Assembly: GCF_000238315.3 (NCBI RefSeq)
Contig: NZ_CP011924.1
Span: 2,396,501-2,460,500, forward strand
Reading direction: 5' to 3'
Length of the DNA stretch: 64,000 nucleotides
Origin: Pseudoalteromonas piscicida
Lineage (GTDB): Bacteria; Pseudomonadota; Gammaproteobacteria; Enterobacterales; Alteromonadaceae
The translations under genes were made by a program, and so were the position numbers. The first letter of the stretch is position 1, and every line of letters starts with the position of its first letter. The notes beneath the pieces were generated by a model. It made no database searches. It worked only from the letters and a program-made list of their open reading frames with translations, and was not told the origin of the DNA. This document shows, piece by piece, positions 37,832-47,602 of this stretch.

Positions 37832-38162
37832 GCTTATTTCCACATTGCCAGCAATATTCAAACGCTGGTCCATTTAATTCTGCACAGTGGTTACATAGCC
37901 AATCCGACAGCTCGGCGGCACTGCGATGACGTGATTTGTTATAGTTTACCAATATTTCCTGAGCCTCGGGTAACTTTATTGCATAAACAAAGAGCTTAAT
38001 GGCAGCTTGCTCTGCTGGAATTTCACCAATAGCCCCTGACAAATGCTCACCTTGTAAGCGAACCTGAATATTCGCTTGTTCTAGTTGACCTTTGAGTAAA
38101 TGTGCTTCAACAAAGCCACTGATAGCGCACAATTGCACCCAATGAAAAGGCTGTTCACTCAT
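37815..38162 (-). CDS. DUF2007 protein with C-terminal zinc ribbon
   Basis: The 115-residue protein has an N-terminal DUF2007 domain (putative signal-transducing, GFVEAHLLKGQLEQANI) and, at the C-terminus, a C-x2-C-x10-C-x2-C zinc ribbon (CNHCAEL..YCWQCG). The function is unknown. It starts at an ATG and overlaps yjaG at its 3' end. A plus-strand DUF2721 gene is divergent. Confidence 0.75.
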   Translation of the reverse strand: MSEQPFHWVQLCAISGFVEAHLLKGQLEQANIQVRLQGEHLSGAIGEIPAEQAAIKLFVYAIKLPEAQEILVNYNKSRHRSAAELSDWLCNHCAELNGPAFEYCWQCGNKHEQSK

Positions 38163-38271
38163 TGCATTATCTTCACTATTGAATTAGCACTCATTGTGCT
38201 CATTTGTTTCTTGATAAAATCATTCATTATCATCACACTTAAACATCAAGCTATTCCATTAAAATACGACT

Positions 38272-38670
38272 ATGACTCTAACAACACCGGGCCTATTATT
38301 CCCAGCAATTTCTTTATTGCTACTCGCTTACACCAATCGCTTTTTGGTACTCGCACAATTGATCCGTGAATTAAACGCCCGAGAAGGCGACACCATAAGA
38401 TCTTTGGTTAAAGCACAAATAGAAAACTTAAGAAAACGAATTAGACTGATCAGACGGATGCAAGTATGGGGTGTAATCGCATTTTTACTCTGCACGTCTT
38501 CAATGTTTGCCCTGTTTCTTGAAATATCCTTACTTGGCGTCACATTGTTTGGTGCGAGTCTGTGTAGCCTAACCTTGTCATTGCTACTTTCTCTTTATGA
38601 AATCCACATTTCTTGCGATGCAATCGAACTAGAATTGCAAAATATCGAGAAAAAACCTCAACAAGATTAG
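38272..38670 (+). CDS. DUF2721 membrane protein
   Basis: The 132-residue protein has three likely membrane helices (about 7-25, 65-83 and 88-108) and the Arg-rich stretch IENLRKRIRLIRRMQVWG between the first and second, as in DUF2721. The family has no known function. It stands alone before the REC-HD-GYP gene, 58 bases away. Confidence 0.8.
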   Translation: MTLTTPGLLFPAISLLLLAYTNRFLVLAQLIRELNAREGDTIRSLVKAQIENLRKRIRLIRRMQVWGVIAFLLCTSSMFALFLEISLLGVTLFGASLCSLTLSLLLSLYEIHISCDAIELELQNIEKKPQQD

Positions 38671-38728
38671 CGGCCTTGTTACTGCCGACTATACTAATGT
38701 TGAGTCAGCATAAAAAGAGGAGCAATCT

Positions 38729-40252
38729 GTGAGCGGATTTTTGTTCTCAGATGAAGTGCTAGAAAGCCCTACAAATAAAATGGCCGAAACCTACTGGGAT
38801 ATTCTGGTTGTAGATGATGAAGAAGACATTCACCAAGTGACTAAACTGGTGTTGTCTGGCTTTAAATTTGAGAATAAAGCACTGAGATTTCATCACGCCT
38901 ACTCTGCACAAGAAGCAAAAGCCATCTTGGACACGGAGCAGAATATCTCTGTAGGCCTCATTGATGTCGTAATGGAAAGTAATCATGCAGGGCTTGATTT
39001 AGTACGATATATCCGCGATGACTTAGCAAACTTTGATATTCGCCTTGTATTGCGAACAGGTCAACCAGGAGAAGCCCCGGAAGAATCGGTCATTCGCGAT
39101 TACGATATTAATGACTATAAGAACAAAACCGAGCTCACTGCCGTCAAGCTAAAAACACTACTCTATTCTGCTTTACGGGCTCACCGGGATATTCAAACCA
39201 TCGAAAAGTACAAAATGGGACTTGAACGCATTATTGATGCATCCTCTAACTTTTTGAAGTGTAGCAATATTCAGGATTTTGCATCAACCATATTATCCCA
39301 TGTATCCGCAGTAATGGGATTATCTGATTCGGAAATATATTGTGCAGCTGCGGTAAACCACCAAGCCAACGAACCGACAAAATTTAAACTACTTGCAGCC
39401 TCAGGGGCAGGCGTAGAACCTAGTATTGTTACCTTGCCCGAGAATGTACAAAATCTGTTTATAGAAACACATAATAAAAAAGCATCGATAAAGACCCGTA
39501 ACGAATATATTGACTACTTCCCTTCGCGAGAAGGGAGTGAAACGATGATTTATGTGAGTAAGGACAGCGAACTTCATAGCATGGACTTCCAGCTACTTGA
39601 ATTTTTTGCAAACAATATTGCACTAGCCTACGACAACTTGAAGTTGCGTGAAACCGTCAAAGATTCTCAAAAAGAGCTTTCTTATATTTTGGGTGAAGCC
39701 GTCGAAAAACGCTCGAAAGAAACCGGCTCACACGTAAAACGCGTGGCACATTATAGTATGCTTTTAGCTCAGCTTTACGGACTCTCTCACTACCAAGCAG
39801 AAATCATCAAACTCGCCTCTCCGCTCCATGACATTGGCAAAATCAGTATTCCAGATCAAATCCTAAATAAACCCGGAAAACTCACTGATGAAGAATGGAT
39901 AATTATGCAGACGCATGCGCAGCAAGGGTTTGAAATCTTAAAAAATTCAACAAATGAGATTTTGCAGTGTGGCGCATTAATCGCACATCAACATCACGAA
40001 AAGTGGGATGGTTCAGGCTATCCTAGGGGTTTAAAGGGAGAGCAAATTAACATTGTCGGCAGGATCACTGCTCTGGCAGATGTCTTTGATGCACTAGGAA
40101 GTGAGCGATGTTATAAGCCCGCTTGGCCACTAGATAAAGTAATAGATTTGCTAAATACTCAAAGTGGTAAACAATTTGAACCCAAATTGGTTGACCTTTT
40201 TCTAAAAAATCTGGAACAATTTATTGAGATACGTGACAGGTATCCTGACTAA
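38729..40252 (+). CDS. Response regulator with DUF3369 and HD-GYP domains
   Basis: The 507-residue orphan regulator has a receiver domain with phospho-Asp79 (GLIDVVM) after the acidic pair VVDDEED. A middle DUF3369 domain of about 180 residues follows. The C-terminal HD-GYP phosphodiesterase domain has the HD pair at 367-368 (LHDIGKISIP) and the GYP motif intact in HHEKWDGSGYPRG. It is therefore predicted to cut c-di-GMP when phosphorylated. It starts at GTG with GAGGAGC upstream. No kinase is adjacent; the hybrid kinase at 15.4 kb is too far away to pair by context. It is the second HD-GYP protein in the window. Confidence 0.92.
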   Translation: MSGFLFSDEVLESPTNKMAETYWDILVVDDEEDIHQVTKLVLSGFKFENKALRFHHAYSAQEAKAILDTEQNISVGLIDVVMESNHAGLDLVRYIRDDLANFDIRLVLRTGQPGEAPEESVIRDYDINDYKNKTELTAVKLKTLLYSALRAHRDIQTIEKYKMGLERIIDASSNFLKCSNIQDFASTILSHVSAVMGLSDSEIYCAAAVNHQANEPTKFKLLAASGAGVEPSIVTLPENVQNLFIETHNKKASIKTRNEYIDYFPSREGSETMIYVSKDSELHSMDFQLLEFFANNIALAYDNLKLRETVKDSQKELSYILGEAVEKRSKETGSHVKRVAHYSMLLAQLYGLSHYQAEIIKLASPLHDIGKISIPDQILNKPGKLTDEEWIIMQTHAQQGFEILKNSTNEILQCGALIAHQHHEKWDGSGYPRGLKGEQINIVGRITALADVFDALGSERCYKPAWPLDKVIDLLNTQSGKQFEPKLVDLFLKNLEQFIEIRDRYPD

Positions 40253-40360
40253 CTTTGTAATCAGAATGTAAAAACTTCACTTTCTTTTTCCCGATTGGTG
40301 TATTATTATTGGGAAAAGACGTAATAAATGTGTTTTAGTTGAAATTAAAAGGAATTTCAC

Positions 40361-41263
40361 ATGAGATTTGAACAACTCGAGCAGTTCGTAGCATTAGGTA
40401 ATCTAAGACATTTTAGACAAGCCGCAGAACAAACCCAGATCAGTACTTCAGCGCTTACTCGAAGCATCCAAACCCTTGAAGATGAAATAGGTTGTGAACT
40501 CGTTAAACGCTCAACACGTTCAGTAAAACTGACTGAACAAGGTGAGCTGTTCTTAAAGTATTGCAAAACAACCTTATCAGAACTCGATCTAACCAAGAAA
40601 ACCATTAAGCAAAGTTTGTTTGGCCGTGATAACCAAAAGTTAATTATTGGTTATACGACTCAAGCTAGCAGCATAGTGCCAGTTTCTTGCGGTCAGTTTT
40701 TAGCTCAGTACCTTAATGTGAAGATCGAAATGCAGTTGCAAGATGAGTTGGAGCTTACTCGTAAGCTACAACTTGGTGAGATTGATATCAGCGTGTATTT
40801 ACAAAGTGCAAATAGCATAGTGAGTGATATTCACCTGCCTGATCAGTTAGTTTTATTTGTTTCGAGAAATCATCCTCTAGCAAATCAAGACAGCATCAGA
40901 AAAGCCGAATTAACGCAATACCCTATGTATGGCTGTTTCTCACAGTCGAAGCAAGTACAAAGTATGCTTAATGAAGCCGTTGATTCGTTAAACAAATCAA
41001 CGAGCGTTAAAATTGGCAATATTGAACAAGTAATTGATGGTTTGAAGAATAGTAATAGCTTTGCAATTGCGAGTATCGAACATTCAAAAACTATCGCACA
41101 AGATCCTAACTTAGTTTTCTTAAAAACCAATAAGGCTTTGGATAGAGAACAATTGATTGTACAAACCAATCACCAAGTTGGCTCAAATGCACATATAAAT
41201 CACCTGCTTGAGCTAATTGAGGATGCAGCATCTTCGTCTAGCAAGCATACAGTAACTTATTAG
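40361..41263 (+). CDS. LysR-family transcriptional regulator
   Basis: The 300-residue protein has an N-terminal winged helix (FEQLEQFVALGNLRHFRQAAE, STSALTRSIQTLEDEIG in parts, and RSTRSVKLTEQG) and a periplasmic-binding-protein-like effector domain. The effector and target are not known, because no divergent metabolic gene adjoins it: the upstream neighbour reads in the same direction. Confidence 0.9.
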   Translation: MRFEQLEQFVALGNLRHFRQAAEQTQISTSALTRSIQTLEDEIGCELVKRSTRSVKLTEQGELFLKYCKTTLSELDLTKKTIKQSLFGRDNQKLIIGYTTQASSIVPVSCGQFLAQYLNVKIEMQLQDELELTRKLQLGEIDISVYLQSANSIVSDIHLPDQLVLFVSRNHPLANQDSIRKAELTQYPMYGCFSQSKQVQSMLNEAVDSLNKSTSVKIGNIEQVIDGLKNSNSFAIASIEHSKTIAQDPNLVFLKTNKALDREQLIVQTNHQVGSNAHINHLLELIEDAASSSSKHTVTY

Positions 41264-41274
41264 TTGCTAAACAG

Positions 41275-41308
41275 ACGGGCAAATAATCTGTATTACTTGC
41301 CCGTTTTT
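41275..41308. terminator. Intrinsic terminator between the LysR gene and ubiA
   Basis: ACGGGCAA and TTGCCCGT arms with a 14-base loop, followed by TTTT on the plus strand. It lies between convergent genes. Confidence 0.8.
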
Positions 41309-41319
41309 AATTACTCGCT

Positions 41320-42183
41320 TTAGAGCGGTAAAAAGCCCAGCACGACCCCGACAAAAATCGCCAAGCCCACATAGTTATTGTTTAAAAAAGCCCAAAAACA
41401 TCTGTCTCTATCTCTGTAGCGTATGGCATATTGTTGCCTAATCAGCAGCACAGAGGCTGCTAGTAAGCCGCACCAAAAAGCGAGATTCAAGTCAAACGTT
41501 ACACCAACTGCCGCCATCATCGCGATAAATGTGATGTTGAGCAGTGCAATAATATGGAGGTCCCATTTGCCGAATAAAATCGCAGTAGACTTTACCCCTA
41601 TCTTCAAATCATCATCCCTATCTACCATGGCGTACATAGTGTCATAAGCAACCGTCCATATTAAATTCGCAACAAACAATACCCAAGCAAGCACTGGCAC
41701 ATTTTGATTTACTGCCATAAAAGCCATCGGTATTGCCCAGCTAAAGGCAGCCCCAAGTACGAGTTGAGGTAAGTTTGTATAACGTTTCATGAAAGGATAA
41801 ACAGAGGCTAACGCTAGTGCTCCAAAGGATAATACAATGGTTTGCCAGTTTAAAAAAAGTACCAAAATAAAAGCCACCGCGACCAAAATAGCAAATAGGC
41901 CTAGTGCCTCTTTACTCGTTACAGCGCCTCTTGCAAGCGGTCTTGTCGCGGTACGCTTTACAGCTCCATCAACCTTGCGATCAGCAAAATCATTGATAAC
42001 ACAGCCGGCACTGCGCATTATAAATACACCCAGAGCAAAGATAACAATAAGCCAAATACTTGGAACACCTTCAGCTGCAATCCACAGTGACCAAAGCGTT
42101 GGCCACAATAATAGTAAAGTCCCGATTGGCTTATCTAATCGCATAAGTTGGCTGTAAGCCTGCCATTTCTGGTGGTCAATCAT
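41320..42183 (-). CDS. ubiA: 4-hydroxybenzoate octaprenyltransferase
   Basis: The membrane prenyltransferase of ubiquinone synthesis. The 287-residue protein has several helices and the two Asp-rich motifs NDFADRKVDG and DRDDDLKIG, which bind the Mg-pyrophosphate. The ATG at 42183 lies 8 bases inside the end of ubiC, so the two are coupled. A GTG at 42210 in the same frame is a less likely start. Confidence 0.96.
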   Translation of the reverse strand: MIDHQKWQAYSQLMRLDKPIGTLLLLWPTLWSLWIAAEGVPSIWLIVIFALGVFIMRSAGCVINDFADRKVDGAVKRTATRPLARGAVTSKEALGLFAILVAVAFILVLFLNWQTIVLSFGALALASVYPFMKRYTNLPQLVLGAAFSWAIPMAFMAVNQNVPVLAWVLFVANLIWTVAYDTMYAMVDRDDDLKIGVKSTAILFGKWDLHIIALLNITFIAMMAAVGVTFDLNLAFWCGLLAASVLLIRQQYAIRYRDRDRCFWAFLNNNYVGLAIFVGVVLGFLPL

Positions 42184-42709
42184 AAAAGCTTTCCGATATA
42201 AAGACTTCACAAACTAAAATCTTTGCTTTGCCGTTTTTAAACCAGCTTCTTCTAGCAAATAAACGCTCTGGGGCGACGCCAGTTGTGGGTGCAATAAGTT
42301 CAATCAGCGCCGGATAGTCGGCAGTAGATAAACGAAGAAACTCAAGGGTTCCGCGCTGCCAATTTGAATCAGTAAACAGTAACTCACCCAAAGGTGTCTC
42401 ACCAATTGCATCCATTCCGACAGTACATGCGTCCTCATTGAGCCAACTTTGTCCAAATACAGCTGCTTTACCGTTACAATTTAACGTTACTTCTCGGCAC
42501 CAAACCTGTTCAGAAAGATCCGTACGTAACGCTTCAGGAGCGCTCCTGAACTCATTAGCAAGCACAGTCACAGAAAACCTTTCACAAGTTTCTTTCAATT
42601 TTGCGGTTAGAGATTGAGCCTCTAGTAAATAAGGAGAAAGTGCTGGCTCAACATCCACCAACTGTGTGTTCTTCAGCCAAGGGAGCTCTAAGGGTAATTG
42701 CAAAGGCAA
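42176..42709 (-). CDS. ubiC: Chorismate lyase
   Basis: Makes 4-hydroxybenzoate from chorismate, the substrate of UbiA. The 177-residue protein shows the family arginine in WCREVTL and the terminal Glu in VCEVFISE, with the conserved GETPLGELLF loop. The partnership with the next gene, ubiA, confirms the assignment. Confidence 0.93.
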   Translation of the reverse strand: MPLQLPLELPWLKNTQLVDVEPALSPYLLEAQSLTAKLKETCERFSVTVLANEFRSAPEALRTDLSEQVWCREVTLNCNGKAAVFGQSWLNEDACTVGMDAIGETPLGELLFTDSNWQRGTLEFLRLSTADYPALIELIAPTTGVAPERLFARRSWFKNGKAKILVCEVFISESFYD

Positions 42710-42860
42710 CGTTCTATTTCCGTTTTAAAAATCCGCGGTCATAATAGCAGAGCAGCGGCTTTCTAAAAAGTTTATGTTTGTATTGAAGCTACCTGTAAAA
42801 TCAACGCAATTATGTATAAACTAAGTAAAAAGTAATTTGTATTAGGATACCTAATTAAAC

Positions 42861-43256
42861 ATGAGACTGTTGGCTGTTGTACTCACATTATGCATTGCAT
42901 TAACCACGGCTTTCCCTGTAAAAGCGGACTCAACTATTGGGTATTTCGGGTTTGAGCCAGATATCATCACAAACTACATAGGCCAGTCCAACAAAAAGCT
43001 CGGTTATGTCCGTGTTACCGTTGACCTAATGTTAAATGACGTTGCGAATATTGCCGTGGTTGAACACCATACTCCTTTACTAAGAGATGCTATCGTACAG
43101 ATCCTGAGTAAAGAAAACGAAGAAACCATTAAATCATTAACTGGCAGAGAAGAAATCAGAAAACGCTGTGCTGAAAAGCTAAAGACACTGCTAAAAGAAG
43201 AAACTGGGCAGGAAATTGTTCGTGATGTGCTTTTTACCAAATATTTATATCACTAA
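42861..43256 (+). CDS. FliL-like secreted protein
   Basis: The 131-residue protein matches the periplasmic domain of flagellar FliL: YVRVTVDLMLNDV, EHHTPLLRDAIVQILS and the C-terminal GQEIVRDVLFTKYLYH. Its N-terminus looks like a cleavable signal peptide (cleavage near VKA-DS) rather than the usual anchoring helix. It lies far from any flagellar cluster, between ubiC and glpG. It may assist the stator, or be a relative of FliL with a different role. Confidence 0.75.
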   Translation: MRLLAVVLTLCIALTTAFPVKADSTIGYFGFEPDIITNYIGQSNKKLGYVRVTVDLMLNDVANIAVVEHHTPLLRDAIVQILSKENEETIKSLTGREEIRKRCAEKLKTLLKEETGQEIVRDVLFTKYLYH

Positions 43257-43309
43257 CCGAATCAACTCATACACGAACTCGGAAGCACTAGATCCCGAGT
43301 TCGACGTAA

Positions 43310-44137
43310 CTAGCTACTCTCTTTGAGTTGCCTGTTGATAGGCCAAAATACCGCAACCAACATACCTGATAGCAATCCAAACAAATGCGCCCAGTTAGCC
43401 ATGTTAATAAAAAACATATCCGTAAATCCAAACAGCATCCAAAGCAGCATAAAGCCAATAACAGGTTTAGAGACCAAAGCGGCTCCGGCGGGATTTCGAT
43501 GACCAATAACCCAGCAGAAACCTAGTAGTCCGTAGACCACGCCACTTAGTCCACCAAAATTAGCGTCAACGAATAGGAACTGCATAAAGTTACTAGTTAA
43601 GCCGGTTACAAAGTAGATGCAAACTAATGCCCAGAGCCCGAGTTTCTCTGAAATTTGTGCGCCAAGGTGTAACCACCAGCTTAAATTAAAAATCAAATGT
43701 ATGGCGCTAAAATGTATGAGTGTAGGTGCTATCCAAGTCCAAGGTTTATCTAGGGAAAAACGTAGTGCAGAAAAGATGCCATTAGCGTCACCAAACAGCA
43801 TGGCGACAAAAATAATAATACTGACACCAAAAACGCCCTGCAATAACCAGTTTAATCCCGCAAAGCGCCGCACCAAGTTTAAGTTTTGGCCTTGATAGCT
43901 AAATAACCCCTGTGTACTTCCGGTTTGCCAAGAAGCCGCTTGATATAAGTCGGCCTCAGGTTGCTCCAAAAACGTTTGCCAAAGACGCATAGCAAGCGCT
44001 TCATCACCACGCTCTAGCCAAACTTCAACTTGTTGCCCATCGTGACTTTGCAAAACACAATAAATCCCTTGCGTCTTAAAATAATCGACCGCACCTTGAG
44101 CTAGTCGTGCATTGTGATAATGGGCTATTAACTTCAC
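43310..44137 (-). CDS. glpG: Rhomboid intramembrane serine protease GlpG
   Basis: The 275-residue protein has an N-terminal cytoplasmic domain (about 1-90) and six helices. The catalytic dyad is visible as Ser198 in GLSGVVYG and His251 in NWAHLFGLLSG, and His147/Asn151 complete the oxyanion region. It cleaves membrane proteins within the bilayer. The start overlaps glpE by four bases; in E. coli too glpE and glpG lie together. Confidence 0.95.
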   Translation of the reverse strand: MKLIAHYHNARLAQGAVDYFKTQGIYCVLQSHDGQQVEVWLERGDEALAMRLWQTFLEQPEADLYQAASWQTGSTQGLFSYQGQNLNLVRRFAGLNWLLQGVFGVSIIIFVAMLFGDANGIFSALRFSLDKPWTWIAPTLIHFSAIHLIFNLSWWLHLGAQISEKLGLWALVCIYFVTGLTSNFMQFLFVDANFGGLSGVVYGLLGFCWVIGHRNPAGAALVSKPVIGFMLLWMLFGFTDMFFINMANWAHLFGLLSGMLVAVFWPINRQLKESS

Positions 44138-44451
44138 TTTTCAATCTCGTTTGGCAATTCACTTGCCCACTGCGTAAAACCGCCATCCATACTGTAAACA
44201 TCTTCAAAGCCTTGCTCAACTAGGTAGTTAGCTGCGCCTTGTGAGGAGATCCCGTGATAACACACAACCACGATTGGTTGGTCAAACTCTTTCTCCTGCA
44301 TGAAATGAGCAAGATTAGCATTAGATAAATGTTCAGCGCCTGGAATATGCCCTTGTGCAAAAGTATTTTCATCGCGAATATCTGCTACCACAACATCATC
44401 ATTGCCTAAAAGCGCTTGTGTGTCTGCTACTGAAATATGTTTAAAAGACAT
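44134..44451 (-). CDS. glpE: Thiosulfate sulfurtransferase GlpE
   Basis: A single-domain rhodanese of 105 residues with active-site Cys64 in VVCYHGISSQ. It transfers sulfane sulfur to cyanide or thioredoxin. The stop overlaps the glpG start, so the two are translationally coupled. Confidence 0.94.
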   Translation of the reverse strand: MSFKHISVADTQALLGNDDVVVADIRDENTFAQGHIPGAEHLSNANLAHFMQEKEFDQPIVVVCYHGISSQGAANYLVEQGFEDVYSMDGGFTQWASELPNEIEK

Positions 44452-44478
44452 GTGTTACCCATTTAAAACTAAAAAATA

Positions 44479-44514
44479 AAAGACGGCTTAAGCCTTATCG
44501 ACCTAGCCGTCTTT
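44479..44514. terminator. Terminator hairpin between glpE and tdh
   Basis: AAAGACGGCT and AGCCGTCTTT arms, with a 16-base loop that is itself partly paired. It probably ends the kbl-tdh transcript. Confidence 0.7.
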
Positions 44515-44555
44515 CTATTATAACTACTCATTCATGCACTAAGCAAAGTTGAGCA

Positions 44556-45581
44556 TTAATCCCAATTCAGAATAACTTTACCTGATTGCCCTGAAATCAT
44601 CGTATCAAAGCCAGTCTGGAAGTCATCAACATGGAACTGATGTGTAATGATTGGATCAAGGTTTAAGCCTGACTGGATCAAACTTGCCATTTTGTACCAA
44701 GTTTCAAACATTTCACGGCCGTAAATACCCTTGATCACTAAACCTTTGAAGATCACTTGGTTCCAATCCACCGCCATGTCAGAAGGAGGAATGCCCAGCA
44801 TTGCAATCTTACCACCATGGTTCATGCTGTTTAACATGCCTTTAAATGCAGAAGGAACACCTGACATTTCAAGTCCAACATCGAAGCCTTCTGTCATACC
44901 AAGATCTTTCATAACCGTTTCTAGGCTTTCACTGGCAACATTTACTGCTCGCGTAGCACCCATTTTAGTGGCAAGTTCAAGGCGATATTCATTTACGTCT
45001 GTGATCACCACATGACGCGCACCAACGTGTTTCGCCACTGCCGCAGCCATAATACCGATTGGGCCCGCACCAGTAATGAGTACGTCTTCACCAACTAAGT
45101 CGAACGACAATGCGGTGTGCACTGCATTACCGAATGGGTCGAAGATAGAAGCGAGTTCGTCAGAAATGTTGTCAGGGATCTTAAACGCATTATAAGCAGG
45201 AATAACTAGGTATTCTGCAAATGAACCTTCGCGATTAACGCCTACCCCAATAGTGTTGCGGCATAGGTGAACACGACCAGCACGACAATTACGACAGTGA
45301 CCACAGGTGATATGACCTTCACCAGATACTCGGTCGCCAATGCTAAAACCACGCACCTCTTGGCCCATATCGACCACTTCACCTACGTATTCGTGTCCCA
45401 CAACCATTGGAGTTGGGATCGTGTTTTGTGCCCACTCATCCCATTTGTAGATGTGTACGTCGGTACCACAAATTGCTGTTTTACGGATTTTGATCAATAG
45501 ATCGTTGTGCCCTACTTCCGGTTTTGGCACATCCGCCATCCAAATTCCTTCTTCAGCTTTCAACTTGGATAATGCTTTCAT
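44556..45581 (-). CDS. tdh: L-threonine 3-dehydrogenase
   Basis: Oxidises threonine to 2-amino-3-ketobutyrate with NAD. The 341-residue zinc MDR enzyme has catalytic-zinc Cys38 in AICGTDVH and the GHEYVGEV motif, the structural zinc cluster of four cysteines in [15 protein letters not shown], and an NAD-binding [11 protein letters not shown] loop. It follows kbl at a gap of 44 bases, and the product is passed to Kbl. Confidence 0.97.
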   Translation of the reverse strand: MKALSKLKAEEGIWMADVPKPEVGHNDLLIKIRKTAICGTDVHIYKWDEWAQNTIPTPMVVGHEYVGEVVDMGQEVRGFSIGDRVSGEGHITCGHCRNCRAGRVHLCRNTIGVGVNREGSFAEYLVIPAYNAFKIPDNISDELASIFDPFGNAVHTALSFDLVGEDVLITGAGPIGIMAAAVAKHVGARHVVITDVNEYRLELATKMGATRAVNVASESLETVMKDLGMTEGFDVGLEMSGVPSAFKGMLNSMNHGGKIAMLGIPPSDMAVDWNQVIFKGLVIKGIYGREMFETWYKMASLIQSGLNLDPIITHQFHVDDFQTGFDTMISGQSGKVILNWD

Positions 45582-45625
45582 AGTATTCGCTCGTTAGCTG
45601 CACCGGCTTAATGCCGGTGGCAAAA

Positions 45626-46822
45626 TTAAATGACGCCTAGGTCTTTACCAATACGGGTAAAGGCTTCGATTGCTTTGTCTAGCTGCTCAGTCGTATGCGC
45701 AGCTGAAATTTGTGTTCTGATCCTAGCTTGACCTTTTGGCACAACAGGATAAGAGAAACCGATCACATAGATACCTTCAGCCAGCAGTCTGTCAGCCATT
45801 TCTGAGGCCACTTTGGCATCGCCTAACATAACCGGAATAATCGCGTGATCTTTACCCGCACAAGTAAAGCCAACAGCTTCCATCTTAGTACGGAAGTAGG
45901 CTGCGTTATCCCATAGTTTAGCACGTAAGGCATCGCCTTCTTTCATCATGTCTAGTACTTTGATTGAAGCAGTAACAATTGACGGCGCTAGCGAGTTTGA
46001 GAATAAATAAGGACGTGAACGCTGACGTAACCACTCTACGATTTCTTTCTTGCCAGAGGTATAACCGCCCGACGCACCGCCAAGTGCTTTACCAAGTGTT
46101 CCTGTAATGATATCCACTCGGTCTAATACACCACAGTATTCCGGTGTACCGCGGCCATTTTCACCAACAAAACCTACTGCGTGTGAATCATCAACCATCA
46201 CTAATGCGTCGTACTTATCCGCTAAATCACAAACCGCTTTTAAGTTACAAATAACGCCATCCATTGAGAATACGCCATCGGTCGCGATAAGCTTGGTTTT
46301 CACACCAGCTTCATCAGCGGCTATTAACTGCTGCTCAAGATCAGCCATATCGTTGTTTGCGTAGCGGAAACGCTTAGCTTTACATAAACGCACACCATCA
46401 ATGATAGAAGCGTGATTTAATGAGTCCGAGATAATTGCATCTTCAGGGCCTAATATAGTTTCGAATAAACCTGCATTAGCATCAAAGCATGAAGAGTAAA
46501 GGATAGTATCTTCTGTTTCTAGAAATTCACTGATCTTTGCTTCAAGCGTTTTGTGAATATCTTGCGTACCACAGATAAAGCGCACCGACGCGACACCAAA
46601 ACCATGGTCATCAAGGCCGCCTTGCGCCGCTTTAATTAGCTCTGGGTGATTCGCCAAACCTAGATAGTTGTTTGCACAGAAGTTAATTACACTTTCGCCA
46701 GTCGATACTGCAATTTCAGCTTGCTGCTGAGAAGTGATAATACGCTCTTTTTTATATAATCCTTCAGCTTTTACTTCTTCAATTTGTTGCTGAAGCTGGC
46801 TGTAGAAGGCCGATGCTCTCAT
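45626..46822 (-). CDS. kbl: Glycine C-acetyltransferase (2-amino-3-ketobutyrate CoA ligase)
   Basis: The PLP enzyme that splits 2-amino-3-ketobutyrate with CoA to glycine and acetyl-CoA. The 398-residue alpha-oxoamine synthase has the PLP lysine at 245 ([10 protein letters not shown]) and the conserved DDSHAVGF loop. It is the first gene of the kbl-tdh operon, divergent from nothing in the 225-base gap upstream. Confidence 0.97.
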   Translation of the reverse strand: MRASAFYSQLQQQIEEVKAEGLYKKERIITSQQQAEIAVSTGESVINFCANNYLGLANHPELIKAAQGGLDDHGFGVASVRFICGTQDIHKTLEAKISEFLETEDTILYSSCFDANAGLFETILGPEDAIISDSLNHASIIDGVRLCKAKRFRYANNDMADLEQQLIAADEAGVKTKLIATDGVFSMDGVICNLKAVCDLADKYDALVMVDDSHAVGFVGENGRGTPEYCGVLDRVDIITGTLGKALGGASGGYTSGKKEIVEWLRQRSRPYLFSNSLAPSIVTASIKVLDMMKEGDALRAKLWDNAAYFRTKMEAVGFTCAGKDHAIIPVMLGDAKVASEMADRLLAEGIYVIGFSYPVVPKGQARIRTQISAAHTTEQLDKAIEAFTRIGKDLGVI

Positions 46823-46938
46823 CTGGGAGTCTCCATTTTTTGCACGGTGATAGTAAGCTACGTATCGCCATAGGCGGTTGTCATTCTCACTATCAGAAGT
46901 TAACGCTTGCGCTTATTCTATATTAATTAGCTCAAGTT

Positions 46939-46956
46939 AATTGGAACGTACCAATT
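46939..46956. promoter_or_regulatory. Inverted repeat upstream of kbl
   Basis: AATTGGAACGTACCAATT: 6-bp arms AATTGG and CCAATT with a 6-base spacer, about 117 bases before the kbl start. A candidate operator; no regulator can be named. Confidence 0.3.
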
Positions 46957-47047
46957 CAATCATACCTGGTACATTAAAAGATATCTTTATTTTAAAAGGT
47001 TCACACAATAAATGCACGATTTGCGACAACTGGCAGCAAACTTTATT

Positions 47048-47602
47048 TTACTCAGACAAAGATAGTGCGGCTGGTACCTCCGCCAACGACGCACATACTT
47101 TATCCGCGAGCTGTTGTTGCTCTTGACTAAAACTCTGCCCAGACTCAACTAAAATGGCTGTTTTTACGCCAGCAGCGCGGGCAGCCTTGATGTCTGAGAC
47201 TTTGTCACCAATCATAATACTTTGCGCAGGATCCAAGTCATGCTCGGCTATCGCTTGCAGCAGCATCCCAGGTTCAGGCTTACGACAGTTACACTCTACT
47301 TTATATGGGCCTTGTGCCTTTTCAGGGTGGTGAGGACAAAAATAAACACCAGCGATGTCAACACCATGCGCCATAAACTGCGCGCACATCCACTCACTTA
47401 ACGCGTGAAATTGTGCTTCATCATAGTAACCTCGGCCAATGCCCGACTGATTCGTCACGACCACAATTTTATAACCGGCTTTGCTAAATGCTTGGCAGGC
47501 ACTGAATACCCCGTCGATAAACTCAAAATCCGCGATTTGATGAACATAGGCGTGATCTTTATTAACAACGCCGTCTCTGTCTAAAAATACTGCCTTATGC
47601 AT
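47048..47602 (-). CDS. gmhB: D-glycero-beta-D-manno-heptose-1,7-bisphosphate 7-phosphatase
   Basis: The 184-residue HAD phosphatase has catalytic Asp residues in FLDRDGVVN, the conserved TNQSGIGRGYY, the metal-binding cysteines in CPHHPE..CNCRKPEPGM, and IGDKVSDIKAA. It performs the third step of ADP-heptose synthesis for LPS. The ATG at 47602 overlaps the end of the glycosyltransferase gene by 8 bases. Confidence 0.93.
   Translation of the reverse strand: MHKAVFLDRDGVVNKDHAYVHQIADFEFIDGVFSACQAFSKAGYKIVVVTNQSGIGRGYYDEAQFHALSEWMCAQFMAHGVDIAGVYFCPHHPEKAQGPYKVECNCRKPEPGMLLQAIAEHDLDPAQSIMIGDKVSDIKAARAAGVKTAILVESGQSFSQEQQQLADKVCASLAEVPAALSLSE

Noticed and set aside
45601..45619. CACCGGC..GCCGGTG hairpin between kbl and tdh
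   Set aside because: No U tract follows and the gap is short; could affect mRNA stability but there is no support for more.
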